Assembly: GCA_035495315.1 (NCBI GenBank)
Contig: DATJGF010000211.1
Coordinates: 1-64,000, forward strand
Origin: DATJGF01 sp035495315
GTDB lineage: Bacteria > Verrucomicrobiota > Verrucomicrobiia > Limisphaerales > UBA8199
Length of the DNA stretch: 64,000 nt
Reading direction: 5' to 3'
The first letter of the stretch is position 1. The number at the start of each line of letters is the position of its first letter. The translations under genes were made by a program, and so were the position numbers. The notes below the pieces were generated by a model. That model was not told the origin of the DNA and searched no databases. It worked only from the letters and a program-made list of their open reading frames with translations. Positions 54,184 to 63,441 of the stretch are shown here, piece by piece.

Positions 54184-55257
54184 ATGTGCGCATTTTTATA
54201 GGCCAGGCCGTGCGCCAGTCGCTGTTCGAACGAAATGTCCAAGCTAAATACCTGCAGGCTAAGGATAGTCGATACCGGCGGAGCGAAGCTGCGCGAACTG
54301 AGCTGGGGTCCTGTTTGCACCCCCTCGTAAATCCCGCAAGAAAGCCGCCTTAATTCAAACCGGTTGGGACTGACACAGCCGACGAAAAAAACTGCACAAG
54401 AGAGGGGACCGCCGCTGCGCTGAAGATTTTTAGGGGATTGGAGTTCAGATCTGAAATTGCCTCCTATCGTTAGAGTAACTCGAGTGTCGAGCTTTCGCAA
54501 AGGCAACCTGGCGGACGCAATAACACTCCAAAAACTGCCATTGTAAGCCCAAAACATGAGAAGCCGCCCGGGTCCTGTCGGCAGCTCGGTGTCTCCCCAA
54601 GGGGAATTGGAGTCCGCAGACTAGAACTCGTGACTCTTAAAGCCTGCCCAAAATGTGAGAAGGTACCGACAAAAAGCGGTTAGCCCATTTCGACTGAAGA
54701 CTCAAAAGTGCTCGGCATGGATGCGGACACGCTGTTTGAACGCAGATTTTGCTGGCCGGCGCAGGACCGAGCCAGAGCCTGTCCCCCCTTAACGGCTCCT
54801 CGTAAATCCCCCGTCTTCACGGCCAGCGTATTTTCAACCTCGGCTGTCCGCATCCTTAGCCCTCTTGACGCCCCTTCTCCTGCCGCTCACAGGTACTTGG
54901 CGCAGACTGCGCCAATCATTCCCGACCAGCTCGGCAGATTGCGAATTGAGGGATACTCTCCTTGCTATGGTTGTGGGTTCCGAGGGCGAGCCCCGTCTTT
55001 TCCTGAAAAAGGCGGGGCCGCCTATTTCACCCCGGACTGGCGGGTGGTAGGCGAACAGGACTCGGGAGCAGGCGACCACTGATCCCCTCCTCTGACGCGT
55101 TCCGTTTTGCGGACAAGTCCTCGCTTAGCCTAGGTTCTTTGTGGGTTCTCTTCCCCGTCTATATTCTCACTGTAGAGTTTTGCTGTAAAATTCCAGAGCG
55201 CTACCGGCTTGCGAAGGGTCAGCTTGAATGGGATGGCAGAATCTGCGAAAGTAACAA
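54184..55257. other. 1.1-kb gene-poor region
   Basis: No reading frame on either strand shows a recognisable product or convincing coding character. At 54990-55018, GCCCCG and CGGGGC flank complementary TTTTC/GAAAA stretches, a good stem that might be a structured remnant or bidirectional terminator. The segment could be decayed coding DNA, but I could not name a source. Confidence 0.4.
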
Positions 55258-56850
55258 TTGTTGGCCGCTATGAAATACCTCGCGGCATCAGCGCAGGAAT
55301 ATTCGATGTGCTCTGACACAGACAGGAAGGGAGCCCAAAGCACACAGGATCGGCGGCGGTTTAGCCCGCTGCGTTTGGGCCCTCCGCCCCGGCGCATTCT
55401 TCAAGGGGCCATCATCTGTGTAGCCGTCGTTGTCTTGCATACGGAAACCACCTGGGCAGGGGAGACGAATCGTGTTAGCTATACGTTACTGGGGGGAAGC
55501 TATCTCATCGACGATTGTTTGATCTGTGCCCGACCGACGATCGAGGAACCATTGCAGGGCACTTTCGATCTCGTACTTCTGCAGGACACGCCGCCCTACA
55601 CCAAATACGCGGTCCAAAACGTTGCCTTCTCCACCAGCTCAAGCACCTGGCTCCAACGCCAAATCAAAGGGGATGGAGTCTACGTGCGTTTCGAAGAATT
55701 TGCTCTGTTGCAAGACATGAATCTTGCGCTGAATATCGAGGACCCATTCACAAACCGGCTCGCGTTCTTCACCAACGATTCTTCAGCAGTGCAAAAGCCA
55801 TTTCCACTCATCCAAGTTGACCTGCGCCAAACCAACGGCACCCTGTTGCAAGCTTTCTCGCTGCACCTTGTCGCCGCCCCTTTGCACGAACTTTGGCTCT
55901 CGACCACGCTGCCCTTCACTTCGACCAACCGATTTGCGCCGACCAACCAGATTAGCGCGGGCGATCTGATTTCCAATCGCGGTCGGGTCGTGAAGCGCAA
56001 TAGCGACCTGGCAGGACCGCTCGGCATAATGCCAATTGTCCCTGATGTTGGGCTCGACGGCGTGCAGGTCACGACCAACGGTGAAATCCTGTTTTCAATT
56101 CCGATTGACATCTTCAGCGAAACCCTCGGTCCCATCCAGCATGGTGATCTGCTGTCAAATAAGGGCATCATTATAAAACGAAATCAGGATTTGCTGGCAG
56201 GTTTCGGCGTGGCGTCAACAACCCTCGATGCGGGTCTCGAAGGTTTCCAGGTGATGCCCACTGGCGAAATCCTCTTTTCAATTCAAACCAATGTCGTCGT
56301 GAGCAAAAGTCTCACGCTTGGCAGGGGCGACATTCTATCGGACCGAGGTCAGGTATATCTCACACACCAGCAGTTGTTAGGCAGTTTTCACATGGCCAAT
56401 ACCAATTACGATTTTGGGCTGCGGGCATTCTTTATTTGGCCAGGCGGCGAGGTCTGGTTCTCAGTCGAAGAAGGATTCTCCGACGATGACCTTGGGAGCG
56501 TCCAGGCGGGCGATCTTTTAAGCAGTCTGGGCTACCGGGTTTTCCGCAACCAAGATCTCCTGGCCGCCTTTGCACCGGCCGACCCGTCGCAAGACTACGG
56601 CTTGGACGCATTGTTTGTAGTGACAGACTTGACTCCCGCAAAGCCACCGCCGCAAATACAGTCGGCAACCTGGTCTCAGGGCGCGATTCATATGCAATGG
56701 GACGGCGAAGGCTCGGTTTTTCAGGTGGAACAAGCGCCGGATCTGAACGGAGAGTGGGTCCCTTTAAGTCCAATTCTTCCGGCGCGATCGTATGATGTGA
56801 AATTCGATAAATCCCCTGGGAACTCTTTCTTTCGCCTGCGCCAATGGTAG
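55258..56850 (+). CDS. secreted protein with four exact 61-residue repeats (530 aa)
   Basis: A hydrophobic segment at about 48-60 (RILQGAIICVAVVVLHTETT) acts as a signal peptide; the long N-terminus before it makes the start uncertain, and the Met at 55306 (MCSDTDRKG) is an alternative. Residues 70-225 are beta-rich and unrecognised. Four repeats then begin at residues 235, 296, 357 and 418, each opening GD-L/I-x-S-N/D-R/K-G and holding Q-DLL-GF, DxGL-G and GEILFSI, so the spacing is exactly 61. A C-terminal domain (IHMQWDGEGSVFQVEQAPDL, ending FFRLRQW) is the common ending of verrucomicrobial secreted proteins. Function unknown; a repeat solenoid or propeller is likely. Confidence 0.75.
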   Translation: MLAAMKYLAASAQEYSMCSDTDRKGAQSTQDRRRFSPLRLGPPPRRILQGAIICVAVVVLHTETTWAGETNRVSYTLLGGSYLIDDCLICARPTIEEPLQGTFDLVLLQDTPPYTKYAVQNVAFSTSSSTWLQRQIKGDGVYVRFEEFALLQDMNLALNIEDPFTNRLAFFTNDSSAVQKPFPLIQVDLRQTNGTLLQAFSLHLVAAPLHELWLSTTLPFTSTNRFAPTNQISAGDLISNRGRVVKRNSDLAGPLGIMPIVPDVGLDGVQVTTNGEILFSIPIDIFSETLGPIQHGDLLSNKGIIIKRNQDLLAGFGVASTTLDAGLEGFQVMPTGEILFSIQTNVVVSKSLTLGRGDILSDRGQVYLTHQQLLGSFHMANTNYDFGLRAFFIWPGGEVWFSVEEGFSDDDLGSVQAGDLLSSLGYRVFRNQDLLAAFAPADPSQDYGLDALFVVTDLTPAKPPPQIQSATWSQGAIHMQWDGEGSVFQVEQAPDLNGEWVPLSPILPARSYDVKFDKSPGNSFFRLRQW

Positions 56851-56851
56851 G

Positions 56852-59719
56852 TTGACGAAAAGTCTCTGGCGCCTAGGTTCCTCTGTGTCTGCTTTAGGAT
56901 TGGAATATCGTGTTGGCGGTTTGCACCTGCCCCATCTGCGTTTGTGGCTGGATCCCCATGAACCGCAGACCGGTTCCGAAAAGGTGTTTGTCAGCCACGC
57001 CCACTCCGACCACGTCGCCGAACATCGCGAGGTCATTCTCAGCGCGCCAACGGCGAAATTGATGCAGGCGCGGCTGCCTGGAGTTGGTCACGAAATCATT
57101 CTCGAGTTCAACCAAAGTCGCTATTTTGAGGATGGGCCAGGATTCAACCTCACGCTGCTTCCGGCCGGCCATATTTTTGGCAGCGCGATGGCCTTAATCG
57201 AAACCGCGGACACCAATTTGCTTTATACCGGCGATTTCAAATTGCGCCACAGTTTGTCGGCGGAACTGTGTGAGCCGCGTCGGGCAGATACTCTCGTCAT
57301 GGAAACGACCTATGGGCGTCCGCAGTACGCGTTTCCGCCGACTGACGCGGTTCTGCAAGGGATTATTCGCTTCTGCCGCGAGGCACTCGACAATGATGAA
57401 ACCCCCGTATTGCTGGGGTATTCCTTGGGCAAGAGCCAGGAACTGCTGTGCGGGTTGGGCAACGCCGGCTTTCCGCTCATGCTGCATGGGTCAGTTTGGA
57501 AACTAACCCGCATTTACGAGCAATTCGGCCAGTGCTTCCCGCCTTACGAGCCCTATGAGGCGGGTTCTGCGCGAGGAAAGGTGCTGCTTTGTCCGCCACA
57601 CATCATTAACTCAGCGATGCTGCGAAACCTCGGAGCGCGGCGCACCGCAATTCTAACTGGTTGGGCCGTGGATCCGAATTGCCGTTACCGCTACCAATGT
57701 GATGCCGCGTTTCCATTGAGTGATCATGCGGATTTCCCGGACCTAATTGCATTAGTTCAAAAGGTTCAACCCAAACAGGTATATACTTTGCATGGCTTTG
57801 CAGCCGATTTCGCCCAAACCCTTCGTGCTCTCGGTTATAACGCTCAAGCACTGAGTGAAAATGAACAGTTCACGTTGGCGCTTCCCCGAGAAAGTCCAAA
57901 GTCCAACGTCCAAAGTCCAAAGTCGGCAGATAATCCAGACTCACAAGTCCAACGTCCGAAGTCGGTCGAGAACGCGCCCGTTGAAAACACGGAACACGGA
58001 ACACGAAACACCGAAAACCTGCTAGCGTCCAGTGCAGGGGCATCCGCCCCGGACTCGTTCAAACGCTTTGCCCTGACCTGTTCACGCATTGCGGCCGATC
58101 CACGGAAGCTCGAAAAAATCCGAGTGCTCGCCGAGTATCTCAACTCATTGAGCAGCGAATCGGTCGTGTTGGCGGCGACCTGGTTCACCGGACGACCGTT
58201 TCCCGCGACCCAGAACAAAGTGCTGCAACTCGGCTGGGCGATCTTGCGTGATGCGTTGTGTTTGGTTGGTGGAATCTCCGAGTTTGATTTGCATCAGATT
58301 TATCTTAAGCACAGCGATGTCGGTGAGTCTGCGGCCGAAGTAATGGTGGATCGCGAGCCGGCAGCAGCCCTTTCGTTGGCGGACGTAAATCGGTTTTTCG
58401 ATCAACTCCAGGCCGCCCGCGGGCCGCTGGCCAAAACCCCATTATTGAGGGCCGTTTTGGAAATTTGCACACCCATCGAGGCCAAATACCTGGTCAAGAT
58501 TATCACGGGCGATCTCCGCATCGGTTTGAAAGAAGGATTAGTCGAGGAAGCGGTCGCCAGTGCGTTCGGCGAACCCGCCGAGACAGTTCGCCAGGCGAAT
58601 TTGTTGCTCGGCGACATCGGCGCGACCGCCCAACTGGCTTCGTTACACCGCCTTGGACACGCCACGTTGACACCTTTTCGGGCCGTCAAATTTATGCTCG
58701 CATCCCCCGAACCGACAGCCGCCGACGTATGGAATAGAATGGGAAAGAAGCCGACGACTGAAACTGGCCAGGACGGGAGAATCACACCAGCCAACAGCTT
58801 GAGCGTCTGGTTAGAGGACAAATACGACGGCATCCGCTGCCAACTGCATAAGGTCGGCCGCCGGGTGGCACTGTATTCCCGAGACCTGAAGGATATCACC
58901 AGCACCTTTCTCGAAATCGTCGACTCGGCTGGCGCTCTGGCACAGGATGTGATCCTGGATGGCGAGATCGTCGCCATGCGCGGAGATGATGTGCTGCCCT
59001 TTGCCGAATTGCAAAAGCGCTTGGGCCGTCGTCAAGTGGACTTGTTCATGCGAGAAGAAGTTCCGATTAAATTTGTCGTGTTTGATCTGCTCTGGCGACA
59101 AGGCGAAACCCTGCTTAGCCGCCCGCTTCGGGAACGGCGTCTGGCACTCGAAGGGCTCGCGCCCTTGCCGGCGACCATGGTTCTCGCGCGGATCACCCAG
59201 GCGAACTCGAGTGAAGAGATCGATGCTGCTTTTGCGGCGGCACGCGGCCGAGGAAATGAGGGGTTAATGATTAAAGATCCCGCCAGCGCCTACACCCCCG
59301 GGCGGCGAGGACTGACGTGGCTTAAGCTCAAGAAAGCCTTTGCGACGCTGGACTGTGTGGTCGTGGGTGCGGAATATGGCCATGGCAAACGGAGCAAAGT
59401 GTTGAGTGATTATACCTTTGCGGTCCGCGACGAGCAAACCGGCGACTTAAAAACGATCGGCAAGGCTTATACGGGTCTGACGGACGCGGAAATTGCGGAA
59501 TTGACGCGGCACTTTTTGAAAACCGCTGTCCGCCAGCATGGTCGCTACTTCGAGGTCCCTCCCGAAATTGTGCTCGAAATTGCCTTCGACAAGATCCAGT
59601 TCAGTGATCGGCACAACAGCGGCCTCGCCTTGCGATTCCCTCGCATTGTGCGAATTCGCAACGACAAATCGCGTTCAGAAATCGATACGCTGGCCAACGC
59701 CCGAAAATTGGTCACCTAA
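56852..59719 (+). CDS. MBL-fold exonuclease fused to ATP-dependent DNA ligase (955 aa)
   Basis: Residues 15-345 are a metallo-beta-lactamase nuclease of the ligase-associated exonuclease (SNM1/CPSF-like) type, with HAHSDH at 49-54, GHIFGSAMALIE, LLYTGDFKLR, and HADFPDLIALV. Residues 405-955 are an ATP-dependent ligase: N-terminal domain LTCSRIAADPRKLEKIRVL, the adenylation motif LEDKYDGIRCQLHKVG with Lys657, then LDGEIVAMRGDDVLPFAELQ, FVVFDLLWRQGETLLSR, GNEGLMIKDPASAYTPGRRG and LTWLKLKKAF. These are normally two genes. The linker (about 348-395) is Ser/Pro/Asn-rich and encoded by short tandem repeats. The frame starts with TTG; no better start is apparent. It probably trims and seals DNA ends. 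Confidence 0.9.
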   Translation: MTKSLWRLGSSVSALGLEYRVGGLHLPHLRLWLDPHEPQTGSEKVFVSHAHSDHVAEHREVILSAPTAKLMQARLPGVGHEIILEFNQSRYFEDGPGFNLTLLPAGHIFGSAMALIETADTNLLYTGDFKLRHSLSAELCEPRRADTLVMETTYGRPQYAFPPTDAVLQGIIRFCREALDNDETPVLLGYSLGKSQELLCGLGNAGFPLMLHGSVWKLTRIYEQFGQCFPPYEPYEAGSARGKVLLCPPHIINSAMLRNLGARRTAILTGWAVDPNCRYRYQCDAAFPLSDHADFPDLIALVQKVQPKQVYTLHGFAADFAQTLRALGYNAQALSENEQFTLALPRESPKSNVQSPKSADNPDSQVQRPKSVENAPVENTEHGTRNTENLLASSAGASAPDSFKRFALTCSRIAADPRKLEKIRVLAEYLNSLSSESVVLAATWFTGRPFPATQNKVLQLGWAILRDALCLVGGISEFDLHQIYLKHSDVGESAAEVMVDREPAAALSLADVNRFFDQLQAARGPLAKTPLLRAVLEICTPIEAKYLVKIITGDLRIGLKEGLVEEAVASAFGEPAETVRQANLLLGDIGATAQLASLHRLGHATLTPFRAVKFMLASPEPTAADVWNRMGKKPTTETGQDGRITPANSLSVWLEDKYDGIRCQLHKVGRRVALYSRDLKDITSTFLEIVDSAGALAQDVILDGEIVAMRGDDVLPFAELQKRLGRRQVDLFMREEVPIKFVVFDLLWRQGETLLSRPLRERRLALEGLAPLPATMVLARITQANSSEEIDAAFAAARGRGNEGLMIKDPASAYTPGRRGLTWLKLKKAFATLDCVVVGAEYGHGKRSKVLSDYTFAVRDEQTGDLKTIGKAYTGLTDAEIAELTRHFLKTAVRQHGRYFEVPPEIVLEIAFDKIQFSDRHNSGLALRFPRIVRIRNDKSRSEIDTLANARKLVT

Positions 59720-59722
59720 TTG

Positions 59723-59834
59723 CAGGAGACGACGTAAGGGGTAGTAGGGCCTGCTCGCCGCGCAGGCCAACTCGATCAACTACAGTATTGTTGAAACTGA
59801 CGCAGGAAACCGGTCTCCTTACGTCGACTCCTAC
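59723..59834. repeat. palindromic repeat element between convergent genes
   Basis: The arms AGGAGACGACGTAAGG (left) and, read on the other strand, GTAGGAGTCGACGTAAGGAG (right) pair around a shorter internal stem (CCTGCTCGCC GCGCAGG). Its core CGACGTAAGGAG is shared with the element at 35537-35610. It occupies the whole gap between the ligase and cysNC stops and may act as a bidirectional terminator. Confidence 0.65.
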
Positions 59835-59844
59835 AATCGCTTAA

Positions 59845-61773
59845 TCAAATCGAGACTGCCGGCTCAATTTCTTGTGCCTGGAGGTAGTCCAAAATGCGAG
59901 TCACACATTCGGCAACGGTCAATTGATCGGTCCTCAACTCCAATTCCGGTTTCAGCGGCTGCTCGTAAGGAGCTGAAACGCCGGTGAACTCCTTGATTTC
60001 GTTGGCGCGTGCCTTGGCGTATAGCCCTTTTGGGTCACGCTTCTCACAGACCTCAAGGGGGGCATTGACGTAAATCTCTGCGAACCGGCCCTCCGGCATG
60101 ATGCGTCGGACAAGGTTTCGGTCCTCGCGATACGGAGAAATAAATGCCGTAATGCAAATGACGCCGGCGTCGGCAAACAGTTTGGCCACCTCACCAATGC
60201 GCCGGATATTCTCCGTACGGTCTTTCGGCGAAAAGCCCAGATCGGATCCCAAACCATGGCGGATGTTATCACCGTCGAGCACATAGCAGTGGCGGCCGAG
60301 ATTGAACAACTCGCGTTCGAGCTCCGTCGCGATCGTCGATTTTCCGGCGCTGGAGAGGCCGGTCAGCCACAGCACACCGCCGCGGTGGCCGTTGCGCGCC
60401 GCGCGCTGTTGGGCCGTCACCTTCCCATGACTCCAATAAATGTTGTTGCTCTTGGTGGTTCCATCATGAGTGCGCCGCGGGTAGTTGTTGGCTGCAATAA
60501 TCCCTCCACCGGACACATCGAAACCGTCAACGATCACAAAGCGACCGGTCGGCACAATCTCGGCGTGGACATCAAAGGCAATCGGCTTGCGTGTATGCAG
60601 AGTCAATTCGGCGACTTCATGCCGTCCGACAAATGTCTCCTCCGGTTTCCGCGAGATCGTTTCGAGCGTCGAAGCATCGATGACATTCTCAATCGATTCG
60701 ATGAAACACTCAACTTCCTGGGTCGCGAGTTTGAGTTTGTAGGTCTTGCCCTTGCTGAAGGGCTGGCGGCCCAGCCAGAAAACTCGCGCTTTGAAACTCG
60801 ACAATTCGAAGGGCGGCGCGGATTCCAACGCCGCAACCGCTCCGCGGGCGACAAAGACCTGCTCGCTAAGGGTCACACCAATCGATTCTCCGGCACTGGC
60901 CGAGTCCGTGGCAGGAGCGTTCCACCGTTCAATCGTTTTGACCGTGCTGGTCTTATTTGTCGGCGAGAACACCAGTTTATCGCCGACTTTAAGCGATCCG
61001 GATTCGATGCGGCCGGCGAGAATGCGGCGTTGGTCGAAGCGGTAAACATCCTGGATGGGAAAACGCAGGGGCTGATTGCTGGGCAATTCACCAATCCTGA
61101 ATTCATCCAATGTCTCGAGCACGGTCGGCCCCTGCCACCATTTCATGTTAGGGCTGCGCGAAGCAATATTGTCGCCGTGCTTCGCCGCGATAGGAATCAC
61201 GATTCTGGGTTCGACGCCAATAGTTTTAAGCCAGGCCCGGTACTCCCGTTCAATCTGCTGAAATTTTTCTTCACTGTAGTTTTCGAGGTCCATCTTGTTC
61301 ACCAGGACCGCAATCTGACGGATGCCGAGCAGGTTGAGCAAATAGCCGTGCCGGCGCGAGTTCTCCTGGACCCCTTCATGCGCATCAATCAACAGCAGCG
61401 CCGCTTCGGCATTCGCCGCACCGGTGATCATGTTCTTCAAAAACTCCTTATGACCCGGCGCATCAATGATCACGTACTGCCGCTTCTTGGTCTGAAACCA
61501 AATCTGCGCCGTATCGATGGTGATATTTTGGTCTCGCTCGGACTGGAGCGCGTCCATGAGGTTAGCCCATTCGAAAGGCACGCCTCGCCTGACGGCGACT
61601 TGCTGCAACTGCTCAAGTTTGCCTTCGGGCAATGACCCGGTGTCATGGAACAAACGCCCGACGAAAGTTGATTTGCCATGATCGACATGGCCGACTATGA
61701 CAATTTTAAGCTGCTCCAGAGGAGCTTTGGCGGAACCGTTAGGAGAGGTCATGGAGGAGTAGAGTCTGCTCAC
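59845..61773 (-). CDS. cysNC: bifunctional sulfate adenylyltransferase subunit 1/adenylylsulfate kinase
   Basis: The N-terminal GTPase (CysN) part has IVIVGHVDHGKSTFVGRLFH, VIDAPGHKEFLKNMITGAAN and LVNKMDLENYSE; the C-terminal APS kinase (CysC) part, from about residue 465, has LTGLSSAGKSTIATELEREL, HCYVLDGDNIRHGLGSDLGF and FISPYREDRNLVRRIMPEG. With CysD it makes APS from sulfate and ATP, and CysC phosphorylates it to PAPS. The first in-frame start is a GTG at 61773 that overlaps the cysD stop (GTGA); a Met follows at 61752 (MTSPNGSAK). At 642 aa it is full length. It is the last gene of the operon. Confidence 0.95.
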   Translation of the reverse strand: MSRLYSSMTSPNGSAKAPLEQLKIVIVGHVDHGKSTFVGRLFHDTGSLPEGKLEQLQQVAVRRGVPFEWANLMDALQSERDQNITIDTAQIWFQTKKRQYVIIDAPGHKEFLKNMITGAANAEAALLLIDAHEGVQENSRRHGYLLNLLGIRQIAVLVNKMDLENYSEEKFQQIEREYRAWLKTIGVEPRIVIPIAAKHGDNIASRSPNMKWWQGPTVLETLDEFRIGELPSNQPLRFPIQDVYRFDQRRILAGRIESGSLKVGDKLVFSPTNKTSTVKTIERWNAPATDSASAGESIGVTLSEQVFVARGAVAALESAPPFELSSFKARVFWLGRQPFSKGKTYKLKLATQEVECFIESIENVIDASTLETISRKPEETFVGRHEVAELTLHTRKPIAFDVHAEIVPTGRFVIVDGFDVSGGGIIAANNYPRRTHDGTTKSNNIYWSHGKVTAQQRAARNGHRGGVLWLTGLSSAGKSTIATELERELFNLGRHCYVLDGDNIRHGLGSDLGFSPKDRTENIRRIGEVAKLFADAGVICITAFISPYREDRNLVRRIMPEGRFAEIYVNAPLEVCEKRDPKGLYAKARANEIKEFTGVSAPYEQPLKPELELRTDQLTVAECVTRILDYLQAQEIEPAVSI

Positions 61774-62582
61774 ATGTATCCGTCACGCCGCAGTTTCTCG
61801 AACGCATCTTCGCTTTCTTTGTCCTGCGCCCGGCCGGAGCGTTCGGAAGTTTTGGTATGGCGCAGTTCTTCAACGATGTCGCGCACAGTCCGGGCGTCCG
61901 ATTTAATCGGGAAAGTGCAGGGAGCGCAGCCAAGACTGCGATAGCGCTCACCCTTGCCATTGGCAAAATAAAGAGGAATCACCGGTATATTTTCGCGCTC
62001 GATGTATTCCCAGACATTCAACTCGGTCCAGTGGAGCAGCGGATGGATTCGGATATGAGTCCCTTTTTCGAAATCAGTCTTAAATTGATCCCACAACTCG
62101 GGCGGCTGATCTTCCACATTCCATTCCATGTTCTTGTCGCGCGGACTGAAGTAGCGCTCTTTGGCCCGGGTTGGTTCCTCATCGCGACGCACACCGACAA
62201 TCACGCCGGTGAAATGATGCTTCTCCAAAACCTGCTTCAACGCGTCTTTCTTCAGCGTCCCGCAACATTCGACACGAGTCGCCTTGCCGTTCGGGTAAGT
62301 CACTCCGCTGGCGAGCACCGATTCGTTCTTGCCCACCACCAACTGCAGCTTCCAGTCCTTTACCAATTGATCCCGGTACTCGATCATCGATTTGATTTTG
62401 TAGGTCGTATCGACATGCACCAGCGGAAAGGGCACATGGCCGAAAAAAGCCTTCCGCGCCAGCCACAACAGGACCGTCGAATCTTTGCCGATGCTCCAGA
62501 GCATCGCGAGGTTCTCGAATCGGTTAAACGCTTCCCGCAAAATATAAATGCTCTGGTTTTCGAGTTTCGATAAATTGTCCAT
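61770..62582 (-). CDS. cysD: sulfate adenylyltransferase subunit 2
   Basis: The product of 270 aa is a PP-loop ATPase of the CysD type: NLAMLWSIGKDSTVLLWLAR (SxGKDS loop), FPLVHVDTTYKIKSMIEYRD, GVIVGVRRDEEPTRAKERYF, HPLLHWTELNVWEYIERENI and RYRSLGCAPCTFPIKSDART with its Cys pair. It activates sulfate to APS with CysN. It lies 31 bases behind cysH and overlaps cysNC, so the three form one transcript with cysI. Confidence 0.96.
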   Translation of the reverse strand: MDNLSKLENQSIYILREAFNRFENLAMLWSIGKDSTVLLWLARKAFFGHVPFPLVHVDTTYKIKSMIEYRDQLVKDWKLQLVVGKNESVLASGVTYPNGKATRVECCGTLKKDALKQVLEKHHFTGVIVGVRRDEEPTRAKERYFSPRDKNMEWNVEDQPPELWDQFKTDFEKGTHIRIHPLLHWTELNVWEYIERENIPVIPLYFANGKGERYRSLGCAPCTFPIKSDARTVRDIVEELRHTKTSERSGRAQDKESEDAFEKLRRDGYM

Positions 62583-62613
62583 GGGTTAAGAAAACAGCCC
62601 TCGGCACGCGCGG

Positions 62614-63441
62614 TTATATTTGGAAATCCACTTTCTTGGGCATGAACGTGTGGATGCCGCATTCGACTTTGTTGAATCCAGTCCACCGGCCAGCGCGCTC
62701 GTTTTCGCTGCCATTGGTTTTGCGCGTGCACGGATAGCAACCGATCGATCGATAGCCCTGATCCTGTAACGGATTATAGGGAATGCGATGTTCGCGCAAG
62801 TAGTTCCAGACCGCCTCGCGTGTCCAATTTGCCATGGGATTCAACTTCACGATGTCCTGCCCCGATGCCTCATCAAAGGCATAGAGTTCAATAATGCCAA
62901 TGCCGGCGCGGGTCTCGGATTGCTGCCGGCGCAAACCGGTAATCCAGCAGCCGAGGTCGTTCAGTTTATCACGCAACGGCAATACCTTGCGGATGGTGCA
63001 GCATAAATCCGGGTTGTGTTTCCACAACTCCGGGCCGTTAATATCGGCCTGTTCTTCAACTGTCAGATCCGGTTCCAGTGTCTCGATTTTCAATTCGAAG
63101 AATCCCTCCAGTCGCTTCTTGAGAGCCAGCGTCTCGGGAAAAAGTAAGCCTGTATCCAGAGTAAATACCGGGAAGGGCAAACGGGCCTTCTTGGCCAGGT
63201 CGATCATCACCAGACCGGCACCCTGAAAGCTCGTGCCAATGCCGGCGCTGACGCCAAACCGCTGCCACGCCCAGGTCAGCACTTCTTCGGTGCTCTGCCG
63301 GTTAAACTGTTGGTCGAGGGCCCGGACTTCGACGGGAGTCAGTGCTTCAGTTGGTGTTCCCAAGTTTGCCTCCAAACTCGCTCGCGAATACTTTCCCCTC
63401 AGGCCATCGTGGTAGTCTCGTTCCAGATTACCCGCGCGCAA
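62614..63441 (-). CDS. cysH: assimilatory adenylyl-sulfate reductase, Fe-S type
   Basis: This PP-loop reductase has SFQGAGLVMIDLAKKARLPF, FTLDTGLLFPETLALKKRLE and the catalytic ECGIH near the C-terminus (Cys261). Two Cys pairs, C147/C148 (DLCCTIRKV) and C235/C238 (IGCYPCTRK), are ligands for a [4Fe-4S] cluster and mark the APS-type assimilatory reductases rather than the cluster-free E. coli PAPS type. Its length (275 aa counted from the first TTG) is slightly long; a TTG at 63375 is another start. The gene overlaps the end of cysI by about 40 bases if the first start is used. Confidence 0.92.
   Translation of the reverse strand: MRAGNLERDYHDGLRGKYSRASLEANLGTPTEALTPVEVRALDQQFNRQSTEEVLTWAWQRFGVSAGIGTSFQGAGLVMIDLAKKARLPFPVFTLDTGLLFPETLALKKRLEGFFELKIETLEPDLTVEEQADINGPELWKHNPDLCCTIRKVLPLRDKLNDLGCWITGLRRQQSETRAGIGIIELYAFDEASGQDIVKLNPMANWTREAVWNYLREHRIPYNPLQDQGYRSIGCYPCTRKTNGSENERAGRWTGFNKVECGIHTFMPKKVDFQI

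Noticed and set aside
54051..54557. 168-codon minus-strand frame over the tandem palindromes
   Set aside because: Low-complexity, Ser/Arg-rich, no motif, and it runs through the operator-like palindromes; not supported as a gene.
54708..55082. 124-codon plus-strand frame in the gene-poor region
   Set aside because: Pro/Ala/Arg-rich without hydrophobic periodicity or a ribosome-binding site; composition fits non-coding DNA.
60256..61635. 459-codon plus-strand frame opposite cysNC
   Set aside because: Long only because of GC-rich codon bias on the other strand; the sense product is a clear CysNC.
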